This document shows, in pieces, positions 35,473 through 46,773 of a stretch of DNA of 64,000 bases. This DNA comes from Spinellus fusiger. Taxonomy: Eukaryota; Mucoromycota; Mucoromycetes; Mucorales; Phycomycetaceae. Made by a program: the position numbers and the translations under genes. Every line of letters begins with the position of its first letter. Position 1 is the stretch's first letter. Where the stretch lies: contig JALLLS010000021.1 of the NCBI GenBank assembly GCA_025094145.1, forward strand, positions 62,001-126,000, read 5' to 3'. Below the pieces are notes generated by a model. That model worked only from the letters and a program-made list of their open reading frames with translations. It ran no database searches and had not been told where the DNA came from.

Positions 35473-36345
35473 TTTGAAAAGGCACTTCAATGGCTTCCTG
35501 TAGCAGAACACGCATCTGTCCTTCGCTTCAAACACACTACTGACCAACACCTTGCCTTGGGTAGTTTGTTATTGAGACGCTATTTCTTTTCTTCTTTTCT
35601 GGAGATAGCATGGAAAGACCTCTGTTTTGATCGTGCGCCCAAGGGGAAACCAAGAGTTGTAAGAACAGACCCCAAGTTACAGTGGATAATAGTTGTAATA
35701 GCAGCACAAGGATGGGCTGTGGATAGATTATAATACATCTCATGAAGGGAGTTGGGTGATATTTGTGGCTACCAACCGATCAGGGCTGATGGTGGGTATT
35801 GACTGTGTGAGAATAACACCCCCACGCCTGGATACATTTCAGTTTGTAAACCAATTCAAGCCACAGGTAAAACAAAAACAAAAACAAAAACAACATCTCC
35901 TTCATAGCACACTATTAAGCTTTCCAATCTTCTTTAGCTGTCGAATGAAGAGTTCAGATGGATTATAGCCCCAGAAGATAGCAGCAGTGTTTTGAGGAGA
36001 TTCTATGAACTATGGGCATGCAAAGAAAGCTATATCAAGGCAACTGGAGAAGGACTCAGGCATGATCTTTGTACACTGAGTTTCAAAAACAAGACAGAGG
36101 AAGCTGTTTCTACTGAATTTCATCACCTTTCCCGTATTATTATGCAGGAAGAACACTGGGGATTCTTTCTCTGTGACATTGAAAAAGACACCATGGCAGT
36201 TGTTTGCTGTGGATATGCTCACCAACAGCCATTAGATGCGGATCTCCAAGAGTTTTGTTCTACAACACGTTTATTAGGTGCTGCTCCACGTCCAGCTCCT
36301 TTTCATGAAGTAGCATGGCAGGACTTGCAAAAGGCAGCTGCATGA
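35473..36345 (+). CDS. 4'-phosphopantetheinyl transferase (Lys5/AASDHPPT type), 5' exon not found
   Basis: Exons seen: 35473-35658, 35702-35866, 35938-36345, with 43- and 71-bp GT-AG introns, all phase 0, giving 252 residues. Motifs in order: LGSLLLRRYFF and APKGKPRV in the N-terminal half, DYNTSHEGSWVIFVA (the N-SH-G substrate motif), GIDCVRI (a variant of the magnesium-binding G-D-E motif in which the third acidic position reads Arg) and the signature WACKESYIKATGEG. Enzymes of this family transfer 4'-phosphopantetheine from CoA to carrier-protein serines, including aminoadipate reductase and fatty-acid or polyketide synthases. The exon at 35473 is preceded by TTTGTAG, a good acceptor, and by in-frame stops, so a first exon with the start codon must lie upstream. 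Confidence 0.85.
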
Positions 36346-37112
36346 TGAATATCACGTGAAAAATAAAGCAACTGTCGATCTTTTATTATCTTTCTGTGCG
36401 GTATAGGTGGTTGAGTCTCTATAAAGGATCTTCCAGTGACCATGGAGACTAAACTGTCGCTTATTTAAACAGACTAAAGATCAAGCCCACCCCGAGAAAA
36501 GAGAGAAGCCCTTTGGTCGCTGATCTTTATTCATTTTTCAATGATTTTAATCTCATTTTCTCTGCATTTTTACTCTCTTTTTTTACTCTCATTTTCTCTC
36601 TCTCTTTCTCTTTCTCGACAAAAGAATGTAGAATGTAGAAGACTTGTACAATAATACACTGAATTTAGAGTAAATTCAATACAGTAATTACTACAATAGG
36701 CTACATCAGATAATAAATAATAGCCTTTGGCTTTATTAATTGAATTAACTTACTGATTTATCACATCTACTTTTATCCTTTGTGTAGTGGTGGCTAAATC
36801 AAAGAAAGGCTTGTGTTTATCCTAGCCTCACTGTTTTCTCCTTTTATATAGATATATGTTCAATACGACACCATGGACTCTTTCTTCAATTATATTGACA
36901 CTGAAGATCAACTCAGGCCTAATGAAGTGTATATGCTTTTGGATACTGTAAACAAGTCCACTAAAAAAGTCTTTCTAAGCAACAATCTATTAGGCATCCT
37001 CCATAACTAAGTCACAATAGCATATTCATCTATTTTAGGGCGAGTTCCAATCCTCGTCTGCCTTCATTGTTCACTCCACACTACTCTTTGCTTTAATAGA
37101 AATAAACTACTC
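36346..37112. other. intergenic region, probable promoter of the UBTD-like gene
   Basis: A pyrimidine-rich tract near 36575-36620. A short frame from the ATG at 36872 (MDSFFNYIDTEDQLRPNEV) could be spliced into a frame overlapping the next gene, but it leads nowhere, so I read it as 5' leader or an upstream ORF. Confidence 0.45.
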
Positions 37113-37171
37113 ATGGGATGCTGTGCTTCACGCTCCAGCGCAAACTCACGCACTGCTACAAGAGGTAGCCC

Positions 37172-37207
<36 letters not shown>

Positions 37208-38059
37208 AGGTTGATAAGAAAAGAGCCGGCTAATAGAACTTCACAGGCAAACCCTTTAAGCGCTCCCATCTTACATGGACAGCAGATACACTCATCACAT
37301 CCTCACAACTAGCACGACAAAAAGAAGCCTTTTGGGAAACAGCCCCAAGCTACGAGGTAAGAGCCTAAACCACAGCCACTGTCTTATCTTAGGTAGGGTC
37401 GTCTTGAGATATGGCAGGCACTCAGAGCAGCTATCAATACACCAGACATTCATCTCGCACGCTCCATTCTCGAGGCAGCGAATATCATGCTACCGACAGG
37501 CAACCCAGCCGATGGATGTTTTGATGGTACACTAGTGTATTGCCTACCTTACCTTATTCCTGCTATAGAACTCGGCCACTGCTATGTCATTCCTCTTTAT
37601 TGCTTAGTAGACCCTCTCAACCTTGTTTCCGAAGAGACACCTGCAAATGAAGATGAGAGTGATACATCACACAGGATAGTACCTGTACCAACAATTGTGC
37701 AAATACCATTAGGTAAAACCAAGGAAAAGGAAACCCATTCTCTCTCCACCAATGCTAGTCATCCTATTACCATACGCCTCTCTACCGCCAAAGATCTCAC
37801 TCTGCATATCCACCAGCGAAATGAAACTATTGGATCTCTTAAAGTGCGTATCTTTCAGCACCCAGAAGCACATATTCATCAGGAAACACACACACTACGA
37901 CTTATTTATCTTGGTCGTATTTTGCAAGATACCATGTCTATTACTTGTGAAGAGGCAGAGACATCTCAAATACATCTCGAACATACCTTTAAAAAGCCCC
38001 ACACTGTATTTGTGGGTAAATCGGGCGTGTTGCAGGCATTAGTAGCTAAGCGAGAATAG
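37113..38059 (+). CDS. UBTD-like ubiquitin-domain protein with N-acylation signal
   Basis: Exons: 37113-37164, 37247-37356, 37397-37526, 37569-38059; introns of 82, 40 and 42 bp, total 260 residues. The N-terminus MGCCASRSSANS is a strong N-myristoylation plus palmitoylation motif, as in animal UBTD1/2. The UBTD N domain follows: KEAFWETAPSYE/GRLEIWQALRAA, ILEAANIMLPTG, CFDELGHCYVIPLYCL. After an acidic linker comes a ubiquitin-like domain (ITIRLSTAKDLTLHI to IYLGRILQD), then a short basic tail. UBTD proteins link E2 and deubiquitinating enzymes; membrane anchoring is inferred. The last intron (42 bp) has no stop and keeps frame. The first intron carries a TG microsatellite. Confidence 0.85.
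37171..37204. repeat. TG dinucleotide microsatellite in a UBTD-like gene intron
   Basis: About 17 TG units within intron 1 of the UBTD-like gene. Confidence 0.9.
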
Positions 38060-38879
38060 TAGTATTGCTATTGATTAAATCCATTGGCTATGTACATAAT
38101 TCCTACCCTGTTATTCCATTGACTTATTAGATATCTACATCCACAGTGCATGAGAAGATATCTTCTGTAGACAAATTAACAGCTTTTTTTTACAACACTC
38201 GGGTGGTATTCTTTACAGTACTCTCCGTTTGCATGCATGCATGTGTTTTTTTTTTAAAAAAAAAGTCTATATTTCTTCTCGTAGTTGAAAGATAATCATT
38301 GAATATATATTTTTATATAAAAAAGAGGTGTATTTACTCCAATAATATGTTGAATAAAGTACAGTGCTTATGGAAGCAATTAATGTCACTATGTTTTTGA
38401 TAGTGCCTATACAGAGGTTAATTGAGTTATATCATGATTTTATGGACAATCGTAAATACTAGATGCCAGATATGACATTCCAAGCACTGGTCGCTTTTTA
38501 ATACAACCTATATGTAATTGGTATTTTAACACACCATAGTATAGCTTTACCAAATCACATTAGTCTATGTGTGCTCAATACATATAGTTTTGTGAATTCA
38601 TTTCAACCTTTCTCTGAGCCTTCAATTCACCTTTTGTAAGTTGTACATGTTTTTGTTTACTATAAAAACACAGTTGGAATTTATAGTGAAAAGTACAAGC
38701 TTAAATAAGACATAGAAAGAGGCAACAGGATAATAGATAAGCTTTTATTCAGTCCAAAGCATTGATAGAATCGCTACTTTCACCCTTACTCTCTACCACA
38801 CATTTGTATATCTATCATTTAATGATAATAATACTATTTTGTCCTGATATTTATTTTCACAAGTATTCAACTCAATTGA
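38060..38879. other. AT-rich intergenic stretch
   Basis: No gene seen; contains a short GCAT run near 38230 and poly-T/poly-A tracts. Confidence 0.55.
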
Positions 38880-39600
38880 GTGTGGTTGTATTCACACTTT
38901 CTTGAACAAGTATGTTAATCCAAATTATATACCTAATAACTTTTCTTTAGTAAACCATCGTCAAAATAGATATACAGGCTGTTATAAGTATGGATATTTG
39001 TGCAAAAGTCATTACAATTGTCCAAATAATTATAGATACCAAACAGAAAGTAGACATTATGATATGATCAAGAAATGGCAGCTTACTGTAAAGAATGAAT
39101 CATATAATCCTATGAGCTTAGTACTTCTTCTTCCTACAGGACAGTCAGGTTAGACTATAAATACATGCTCAGTCAATGGCCAAGATATCAAGATAATTAC
39201 ACTAAAATACCACTGCTCCAGATTGATGTACAGAAAAATAAATCACTTGCATTTATTTGGGAAGCCCTTTTTATTAGTATAGAGTATAGGCTAACATTGA
39301 GTAAGGTTGTCTGGATTTTATATGGCACAACCAAGACACACTAAGAAGAGATATACTAAGTGGTGTGCAGCATACTGTTACTCCAGGTCTTAGACACTAA
39401 AAACGAGAAACAAACAGTTAGCAAATTGTTTTTTTAAAAAAAACAGCTACACAATTAATGGTTTGTGATGAAGCATCTATGATTAGCTGTAGTATATTTA
39501 AATACAGTAGATTGATCTTTCAGAGGTAATATAAAATTACAACAGCCTGCATTAGAATGTATGCCTTTTGGTGGTGATTTCCTTGAAGTTCTTCTATCTG
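38880..39600 (+). pseudogene. Helitron remnant 2
   Basis: It matches 22865-23465 in inverse orientation over most of its length. The plus strand encodes YNPMSLVLLLPTGQSG, then in shifted frames text equivalent to a tyrosine-rich MYRKIN region and HLHLFGKP, then a WLDFIWHNQDTLR-like stretch. The sequence jumps directly from there to the Pif1 segment with CMPFGG, at the same point as in remnant 1, and is further shortened right after that motif. Many stops make it non-functional. Confidence 0.75.
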
Positions 39601-39949
39601 TAATAATCATTAAAGTATAAAAGAAGTATAAAAGAATAAAAAAGTTGAATAAATAAGAGCAGAGTTAATTGTACGTTAACTAAACCAAATACCTTTGGAC
39701 ATAAGAAGCTATTGACAACACCATCACATCAACGGATGATAAATAATAGCTGATACTATTCAGTGTTGCTAATAAAATAACTATTTATTTCCTCTTTCTT
39801 ATTGTATTTTTATCTATTCTTTCTGAACTAAAGATGTTATACAGTCAACAAAATACGAATAAAGTAAAGAAAATACAACATGCCTATAGAATCAACCTAG
39901 AGTTCTTACATGTTTGGTTTTCATAGGAGACTGATGAAAGGCATATAGA
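39601..39949. other. short gap between mobile fragments
   Basis: No gene. The text around 39655-39720 is loosely similar to 17785-17850, pointing to more element debris. Confidence 0.4.
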
Positions 39950-40492
39950 AAGTTATCCAGGTGCGAATCCTACCAGAAGAATAACAATAAAGGGAAAAGG
40001 CATGCAGAGAATGTTGAAGAAAGAAGGATTCAAACTCTATCTTATCAATGAATTCAAAACATCGAGGCTATGTTTCGAGTGCAAGTACTCACCCTTGGAA
40101 ACATTTAAACATGTCAAGAACCCTATGTCCTATTAACGAACAAAAATACTCCAAGTTAAATGTCATGGTCTTCTCAGGTCATTTCTTCTTAATTATATAT
40201 ATATATATAAAGACTCATTTTTTCTCTCTTCAAATAGGTGTTCAAACCAGAATTGTATGAAAGACAAGGCATTGAGGCTTTGAGAATTGTGGTCTAGCTG
40301 CTACATTGAACTTTAGACATATTCTAATGTCTCAAAGGGAAGATGGTACCCGCCCAGAGCGCTTTTGTAGATAGAACAAAAGAAAGCATGACTCCATAGA
40401 TACACCTAGAACCAATAAAAGGTTCAAGCCTTCTGGTTCATTTCCATCCTTCTCCTCCCCAGTTATCGCTGGAGCCTCGGCTGACTAACTGA
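39950..40492 (+). pseudogene. TnpB/Fanzor-type zinc-ribbon fragment, decayed
   Basis: The plus strand encodes RRITIKGKGMQRMLKKEG, then FKLYLINEFKTSRLCFECKY, with the first Cys-x2-Cys pair preceded by the typical NEFKTS. Then come VKNPMSY, a stop, VKCHGLLR, a 60-bp intron-like gap (40178-40237), the second pair CSNQNC, and after one frameshift LAATLNFRHILMSQREDGTR and PERFCR. This order is the C-terminal OrfB zinc ribbon and the end of RuvC in TnpB-like proteins, as in the eukaryotic Fanzor group. The NRD triplet expected before LAATLN is damaged. The N-terminal half and most of the RuvC core are missing. Confidence 0.6.
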
Positions 40493-40622
40493 AGGAAACC
40501 CATGATACAGGTAAACTACCTAAAAAGTGATAATGAAGTGTATCTTATTCGATTTTGTCATTACTAGACATTATAATGTCTAGTAAATAAACTTACTAAA
40601 TGTTTCTCTTTTATTTAATACA

Positions 40623-40654
<32 letters not shown>

Positions 40655-42159
40655 GCATGATTGATGCTGTCCTTCATTATTTGACATTTCTTTACATCTT
40701 TACTAGAAAAATGATTCCAGATCAACATACTACCACCGCTATACCTATTAGTATATCCCCAATGTCTTGGGAACATACTATATTTCTTTTCATTCAAGAC
40801 GTACGCTATGAGTATTCTTATTAATAAACAAGTCTTTTGACTCTATCCGATGGTAAATTATCCTTAGTTAAGTCATCTTCTAGTTTTTGTGTTTGTCAAT
40901 AAAAATAGGGTCATAACCAATCCTCTATAGGAAAAATTCAGGTTTTTTCTTTCATTAGCTTGTGAAGCGTAGAATTGTAAACTGGATTGGATTAGAATTC
41001 TACTCGTGAATGAACTTTTCTTTTTTCTTTTTTCTTTTTCTTTTGATATTCCTGTTTCTTCTTTATAAACCACTCATAAGTTCAAGAGATCTATTCTATC
41101 TAAATAACTCTAAGATTATGACAACAGTCCTTTGGCTAGTACTAACTATGACAGCAATCTGCTTTTAGATAAATCCATTGATACTGTACTCATTTAGAAT
41201 GGTATTACGATAGTTAAAGCAGGCATTAAGCAATAAGAGTAATGAGTAGTAGTAGAGTTAATATCTTAACACCTGAAGTTATATAATTAATTATCATAAG
41301 TGCAGATATAGTGTTTAAAGATTTTAATTTTAATATTATGGTTTTTTGTATTAAAAACAAAATAAAAGTTATCAGCAAATATTAGTTGATTCCATAAGAC
41401 TTTAGGATCCATTAATGTTATTTCTGTAAGTGATATGTATAGGGTGTAGGAATAGTCGTTCGGAATATAAACATATTTAGACATCGAATAGTGTAATCTT
41501 AATAATACTATCTCCGATAACATTTTCTATTATTTCAAATTAAATAAGAGATGTCTAATGAATTCATAAAACCATAGTAATATGAAGGTGAGGAAAACAA
41601 GTTAAAAAGGTCTCTATAGATTTGAAGCCAGTGTAATCCTTGAATAGGATCGGTATAAAAAGGTGATAGGAACAGACTGTTTTATCCGAACTAAAGAATA
41701 AAGAGACTGTAGAAATGACAGAACTTTATCCAAGAATAGATTGCTTTCATTTGGTGGAATATACAACTCTTTATATACTAATCAATTGCCATAGTTACAC
41801 TTATGTGTCTCCTATAGTTGAGTCTACATACATGACCCTAACTACTTATCAATGTTAATGCAATTGACTGGTGCTACTTATATTAAACATGTCTCTGTAT
41901 TAACCCTAGATACAACACAGATACTAGAGCAATAAAAAATTCTGAGCAACCTTCTCCATTTACATCATGTCTTACTGCAACAATATCCTCATTAAATAGA
42001 GACAGACATCAATATTGTATTTTAAAAAGAGAAAACAGTGTTTTATTTTGTCAAAAAATAATATTCAATTACAAGGCCTTTAGTAATATGTATGCCTATT
42101 CTCATACACATCTTTCAACTAAAAGGTAGCCAAAGGTCGAAGTGTTTATTTTCACTCCA
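40493..42159. other. AT-rich stretch without gene
   Basis: No coding exon I can support. It contains a CATA microsatellite at 40619-40653. From about 41900 it is similar to 45840 onward, the left part of the CipC segmental duplication. Confidence 0.55.
40619..40653. repeat. CATA tetranucleotide microsatellite
   Basis: About eight and a half CATA units. Confidence 0.9.
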
Positions 42160-42804
42160 TTATTTGTTGGGACACATTCCTGTACAATTGCCCGAAAGAA
42201 TTTCCTTGTCATAGAAATCAAAAGCCTGATTTTCAGCAGATTGTTTGGCCTTTTGCTTGTCAAGGTAATCAAGACCCTTAGTTTCAAAACTGTATAGGAT
42301 GTTAATTCATGTGCCTCTAAATAGTCCATCAAGATCATCATAGAATCAGATGATGTGTACGTACATCCTGTCAACAGCATCGGCAGAGAAACCAGAAATG
42401 AGCTGTTTGGCCTCGGCATGTCCAGAAGGTTTACTACACACTCTATTAGAGACTCCTCTTTGTCTTTTCCCCTCCACAACAAGATGATTTATTCTTACCC
42501 CTGTGTTTGACAGTGGTTGCCAAAAGTTTTAACAGCATCGTAGGCAGCTATAAAATAAATAAATAAAAGAAATAAAGAAAATTAGATACAATATAAAAGA
42601 TAAATAGCTTCTGTCTTTGTTTCAGTATATCTTACCAGCACCACCAACAGTTCTGTGGGTAAGAGTGGCCTTGTTTAAGGTCTTGTTGCTGTAAATCTCT
42701 TCGTGTTGAGGACCGAAATATCTTGCAACTCCCCTAAAAACAATGTATAAGTACAACTCTTGCACCACAGGCTGTCAAGCTCTAGATCACTGATGCTCTT
42801 ACAT
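42160..42804 (-). CDS. CipC-like protein (DUF3759) 1
   Basis: Five exons: 42803-42804 (only A and T of the start codon), 42636-42733, 42499-42547, 42365-42433, 42160-42289. All introns are GT-AG with consistent phases; product 115 residues. It starts MGVARYFGPQHEEIYSN. Family features: GGAAAYDAVKTF, EAKQLISGFSADAVD and FETKGLDYLDKQKAKQSA, as in fungal CipC (concanamycin-induced protein C) and related DUF3759 proteins of unknown biochemical role, often abundant and stress-responsive. The ATG exists only after splicing. Cysteines in the tail (SGNCTGMCPNK) are a local feature shared with the paralogue. Confidence 0.85.
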
Positions 42805-42862
42805 GTTTATAAAGTATTAATGTGAAATGTAATAACAAACACATTAGAGCTCGGGAATCATC

Positions 42863-42873
42863 AGTTTATATAC
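42863..42873 (-). promoter_or_regulatory. TATA box of CipC-like gene 1
   Basis: AGTATATAAAC on the minus strand, about 60 bp before the split start codon, conserved at the equivalent place in the paralogue although the surrounding sequence has diverged. Confidence 0.6.
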
Positions 42874-43814
42874 TTTTTTCAATCTCTAGAGTGTCGCAAT
42901 CTCTACAGATCCAACTTTACATAGGGACAAGGTAATCATTGAATTCACAAGTCAAAGACATATTACTAGACATATTTTTAAGATTTACTTTTTTTCCTTG
43001 GCCTCATTCCCTGTGTGTCCGAGTACAGTGCTCTTGATTTAGACTATAGACAGTATTACTCATTCTTTCTTAGTAAGTGCAGAAACATTTTCTGATTGAA
43101 AAAAACCCATCAATGAGGCCTATATTATCTCTATGATTTCATATTCGTGTCTCATAATACACACAGGTCTGTAATCTCTTGGAATATAGAAGAGATATAC
43201 AAAAAGAATGCTCTATGAATACTCAACCCACGGCATATGATGAATTAACTAATCAGATAAGTGAACTACAATCAGACTGAAGCCCGAATAGTTGTGCGCT
43301 TAGATCATTGTCTTACAAATCGTATCGATTAATACTAAAGATAGGCATATTGTCATTAAGCCTTTATTTATGATTCTGTTACTCCTATCTGAGTGTCTGG
43401 AGAATCCTTCCAAATAAAGTAGGCAAAAACTAGAGTGTACAGTTTAATTAAATAGCACATACTTTTTGTAGTACTATTTCTTGATCGGTGGATACACGCT
43501 TGAACTCACTGAGTCTATCTCTTATTCAAAAAGAGGCATTATTTTCTTTATTCTTTATTCTTTACTATTATCATTAGTAAAATGATGAAACGTATTGTGA
43601 TTTCTAGCTAATTATTAACTGAAACATATACAAACTAATAAGCATACAAACTAATAAGAGCCTCATAGTTGAACCTTATTTTCTGATAAAAAATAAATCA
43701 TTGTCTTTTCCACCTATTGCATCCAATGCTTATGTTTAAAGACCTCATACAATTACCGTCATAGCAAGGTATGATGTAAACATGGGAAAAAATGCCCCAA
43801 GATTGATAGTAGTG

Positions 43815-44193
43815 CTGTATTGAAATTCACTCTATTGTCACCTTTCAGTGTTCACATGTAGTAGCTATTCTCTACTCTCTTTGTACTATTGTCTTCAACA
43901 CTCTATACTTATTAGACACACGCATAGACCAGGTTGGATTGGCTTTATATAACCTATGGCTTGGCATTGAAAAGTAATGTATTTAGTATTGACCGTACTT
44001 CAATGCCTGTCATAATCAGACACATTAGGACTGGTATAGTGTGTCCAGCAAGTGTAATGAAATGCAATTACACCTGTTACCAATCTCTGTGTAATGCAGC
44101 TGGTACAAGGTTCAAGATACCTGTGATAGACACAATAGCTGCTGCTTACGGAGAATGAATCTGAACGATCACTTGGTCCACTGTGTTTTCTCT
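43815..44193 (+). repeat. 379-bp inverted repeat, left arm
   Basis: Identical, base for base, to the reverse complement of 48220-48598 as far as I could check by eye. The arm overlaps the start of the decayed LINE fragment. Confidence 0.95.
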
Positions 44194-45250
44194 GTACCCT
44201 GGGCTCCCGTGAATAGTTTGGTGCATACTGATGATGTGGCCCTGTTAGACTGCCCAGAGAGTATCCATCAAATTATAATCTTTGGTGGAATTTTCTCGAA
44301 TCTCCCTGGCTACAAATGGTATCTCTTCAAGTGTGAAGTACTCAATGCTCTGGCCAATAGGCCTGTTTATCTCTATGGTAATGAGTTTTCAGCTTGTGAC
44401 ATTTTCAAGCACCTCGGTATCCCCTTTTCACAAAGTGTTGGCCAAGACGCACTTTTATCTCACTCACACCTCACCCAAACATCAAGGCAATAACATTAAT
44501 GCAAAAAAAAGAGAAGAATGATTGTAAACATGTATAGCTTTGGGATCATAGCAGCCCTGAGAGCTTATACTGTTTTTTTGTCTATTTTTAAGTATGGGTT
44601 GGCAATTTATAATGTCAACAGGTTAGGCATACAGTCACCACAAAACTTCCAGTCTGGTATTTTGAGACTTTGTCTCTCTATATCTGCTACTGCAAAGGTT
44701 TGGAACAACCTATGTTATCCAATGAGCTACCCTCTTTAACATGTACTCTTACTTCCTTTATCTGAGATTCAATTTTGTTGTGTGGGAAGCTACCCATCCT
44801 GAAGACACCCTTCTCTAGTGTCTTGTCATATAGCTTGAATCATCTCAGAGTGAGCCCAGATGAATTAAGCTACGCGGCAATGTACTCTGGAAAAATGCTC
44901 AAAGAATAGGATGGGCTCATAATCCTCCCAAATATCTATTAAAAGTAGCTTATCTTGAACGTCTTCAGAATGAAATGACTAGTCTAATGTGTGGTAAGAA
45001 TATGCTGATAGCAGCAGCCACTGAACTCCACAGACTTGTGTATGATCAAATCCTTCTACTATTATGCACACATAAAGAAGGATATTGTCTACTAAAATAG
45101 AGAGTTGCTTGACTACCACCAACACCTTTAGTTCCTTGCTAATGTAACCACTCATTTGCCAACCGGGACCACTTTCTCACTTGCACATTCGTTGATCATA
45201 GACGCTCCATGTTCTTGTTCTTCTTAGTGCTGCTGCAAATGACTAATTGA
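43815..45250 (+). pseudogene. decayed LINE fragment (reverse transcriptase C-terminal part)
   Basis: Plus strand, 44215 onward: LVHTDDVALLDCPESIHQ is a degenerate YADD box, followed by GYKWYLFKCEVLNALANRPV and HLGIPFSQSV, the usual post-catalytic palm and thumb text of LINE reverse transcriptases. 44521-44740 continues with FGIIAALRAYTVFLSIFKYG and SGILRLCLS. Interrupted frames to about 45080 include LHRLVYDQILLLLCTHKEG. Several stops and frameshifts; no endonuclease or N-terminal RT is visible. It belongs to a different family from the LINE at 25-29.5 kb. Confidence 0.75.
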
Positions 45251-46074
45251 ACCATATCTACTCGATTCTATAATAAAAGCATCAGTGAGTAGCTTCCTCA
45301 TTGAGGCTGATGGTGAGTGTATTGAGTGTTAGCTTCAACAACATCACAGAGTACAAAGAATCCTTCAACAGACAAACTCTTCCTCCAACCTTTTCTCTAC
45401 CACACTTTCTCAACTAGTCTAGCAAAGCAAGAAGCTGTTAGTGTGGCTGCTGTGTTTGTGTCCTCAGGATTGTCCGAGTTTCTTTGAGTATCTCTTGTTT
45501 GATTTCGAATCACCACAAGATTGCAGTTATCTTTTTTAGTGTCTTATTTTCTTTGATGGCTCTATAGCTTTTTGGATGTCTATTATTTACTATTATTTAA
45601 TTCTATTTCCTCATCTTTCTCTCAATTCGAGATCATGTTCTTTGTCTTTGTCTTTGTCTTTGTCTTTGTCTTTTTCTTTTATTTATTTTTATTTTTATTT
45701 TTCTCCTATTTTTGTATTTAAAGTGTTTCTATATTTTTCCTTGATCTCTCAAAAGTTCTCATAGGGTGGCCATCAAGCCCAATGCATGAGTAGCATCTTC
45801 AACACCTGAATAATAATAAAATACTCTGAACTATAATAATGTAATGGAAACAGATACTATGACAACAAATTTTGAGCAACTCTTTCATTTACACCCGTAT
45901 CCTATGCTTTACCATGGAAGTAGTTTCATTGATTAGAGACAGGCAGCAGGGCTTCAAAGACAACAATGTTTTATTTTATCAAAAAATAATATCCAATTAA
46001 AAAGACTTTAATAGTCTGTATACACATATTTCAACTAAAGTAGCCAAAAAGGTTGGAAGGCTATCTCTAGCTCT
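45251..46074. other. gap with hexanucleotide repeat
   Basis: No gene. It includes a TTTGTC-type repeat at about 45636-45675. From about 45840 it belongs to unit B of the segmental duplication. Confidence 0.55.
45636..45675. repeat. 6-bp tandem repeat (TTTGTC)
   Basis: About six copies, grading into TTTTTA-rich sequence. Confidence 0.85.
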
Positions 46075-46703
46075 CTATTCAGGCTGGGGGCACATGCCTG
46101 TACATTTGCCCGAAAGAATTTCCTTCTCGTAGAAATCAAGGACTTGGTCTTCAGCAGATTGCTTGGCCTTTTGCTTGTCAAGGTAATCAAGACCCTTGGT
46201 TTCAAAACTATATGGTGTGTTAGTTCATGTGCCTCCAAATAGTCCATCAAGATCATCATAGAATCAGACAATGTGTACGTACATCTTGTCAACAGCACTG
46301 GCAGAGAAATTAGTGAGGAGCTGCTTGGCTTCAGGAAGTTCGGCGGGTTTGCTATACACTACTATTAGATACCCTCTCTTTGTTTTCTTGAGAAAAACTA
46401 CTTGTGCTTACCCTCTTATGTGACAGTGTCTACCGTATTCCTTGACAGCATCGTAAGCAGCTATAAAAAAAAGAAATAAAGAAAATTAGATACAATATAA
46501 AAGATAAATAGCTTCTGTTTCAATATATCTTACCAGCACCACCAACAGTTTTGTGGGTAAGAGTACTCTTGCTTAAGTTCTTGTCACTGTAGACTTCTTC
46601 GTGTTGAGGACCGAAATAAAGCATAGCACCCCTAAGAGCAACATATAAGTATTGTTCTTACACTACAAATAGCCAAACTCCATGTAGTTGCATATTCTTA
46701 CAT
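46075..46703 (-). CDS. CipC-like protein (DUF3759) 2
   Basis: Five exons parallel to gene 1: 46702-46703, 46534-46631, 46412-46460, 46283-46351, 46075-46207; product 116 residues. It starts MGAMLYFGPQHEEVYSD and keeps GGAAAYDAVKEY, EAKQLLTNFSASAVD and FETKGLDYLDKQKAKQSA, ending TGMCPQPE. Exon sizes equal those of gene 1 except the last, longer by one codon. Again the start codon is formed only by splicing AT to G. Both copies look functional, and substitutions within exons preserve frame, suggesting selection after duplication. Role unknown; the family is fungal and often strongly expressed. Confidence 0.85.
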
Positions 46704-46762
46704 GTTTATAAAGTATTAATGTGAAAGATAATAATAATCATACTGGAGAGAGACAATTGCTA

Positions 46763-46773
46763 GCTTATATACT
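46763..46773 (-). promoter_or_regulatory. TATA box of CipC-like gene 2
   Basis: GTATATAAGC on the minus strand at the same distance from the start codon as in gene 1. Confidence 0.6.

Larger units (their letters stand above)
41900..43790 (-). repeat. segmental duplication, unit A (holds CipC-like gene 1)
   Basis: It aligns in the same orientation with about 45840-47700, through the gene, its promoter and roughly 1 kb upstream, with moderate divergence and small indels. The right boundary nearly coincides with the start of the inverted-repeat arm at 43815. Confidence 0.75.

Noticed and set aside
36872..37010. First exon of the UBTD-like gene from the ATG at 36872
   Set aside because: Splicing it on leads to a different frame from the one encoding MGCC and the UBTD domain.
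42102..42482. 126-codon minus-strand frame as an independent gene
   Set aside because: It reads through introns of CipC-like gene 1 in a wrong frame; the spliced model gives the family protein.
43934..44158. 74-codon frame repeated identically at 48255-48479 as a duplicated gene
   Set aside because: It lies wholly inside the arms of the inverted repeat, starts within decayed LINE sequence and shows no family motif; identity is explained by the repeat.
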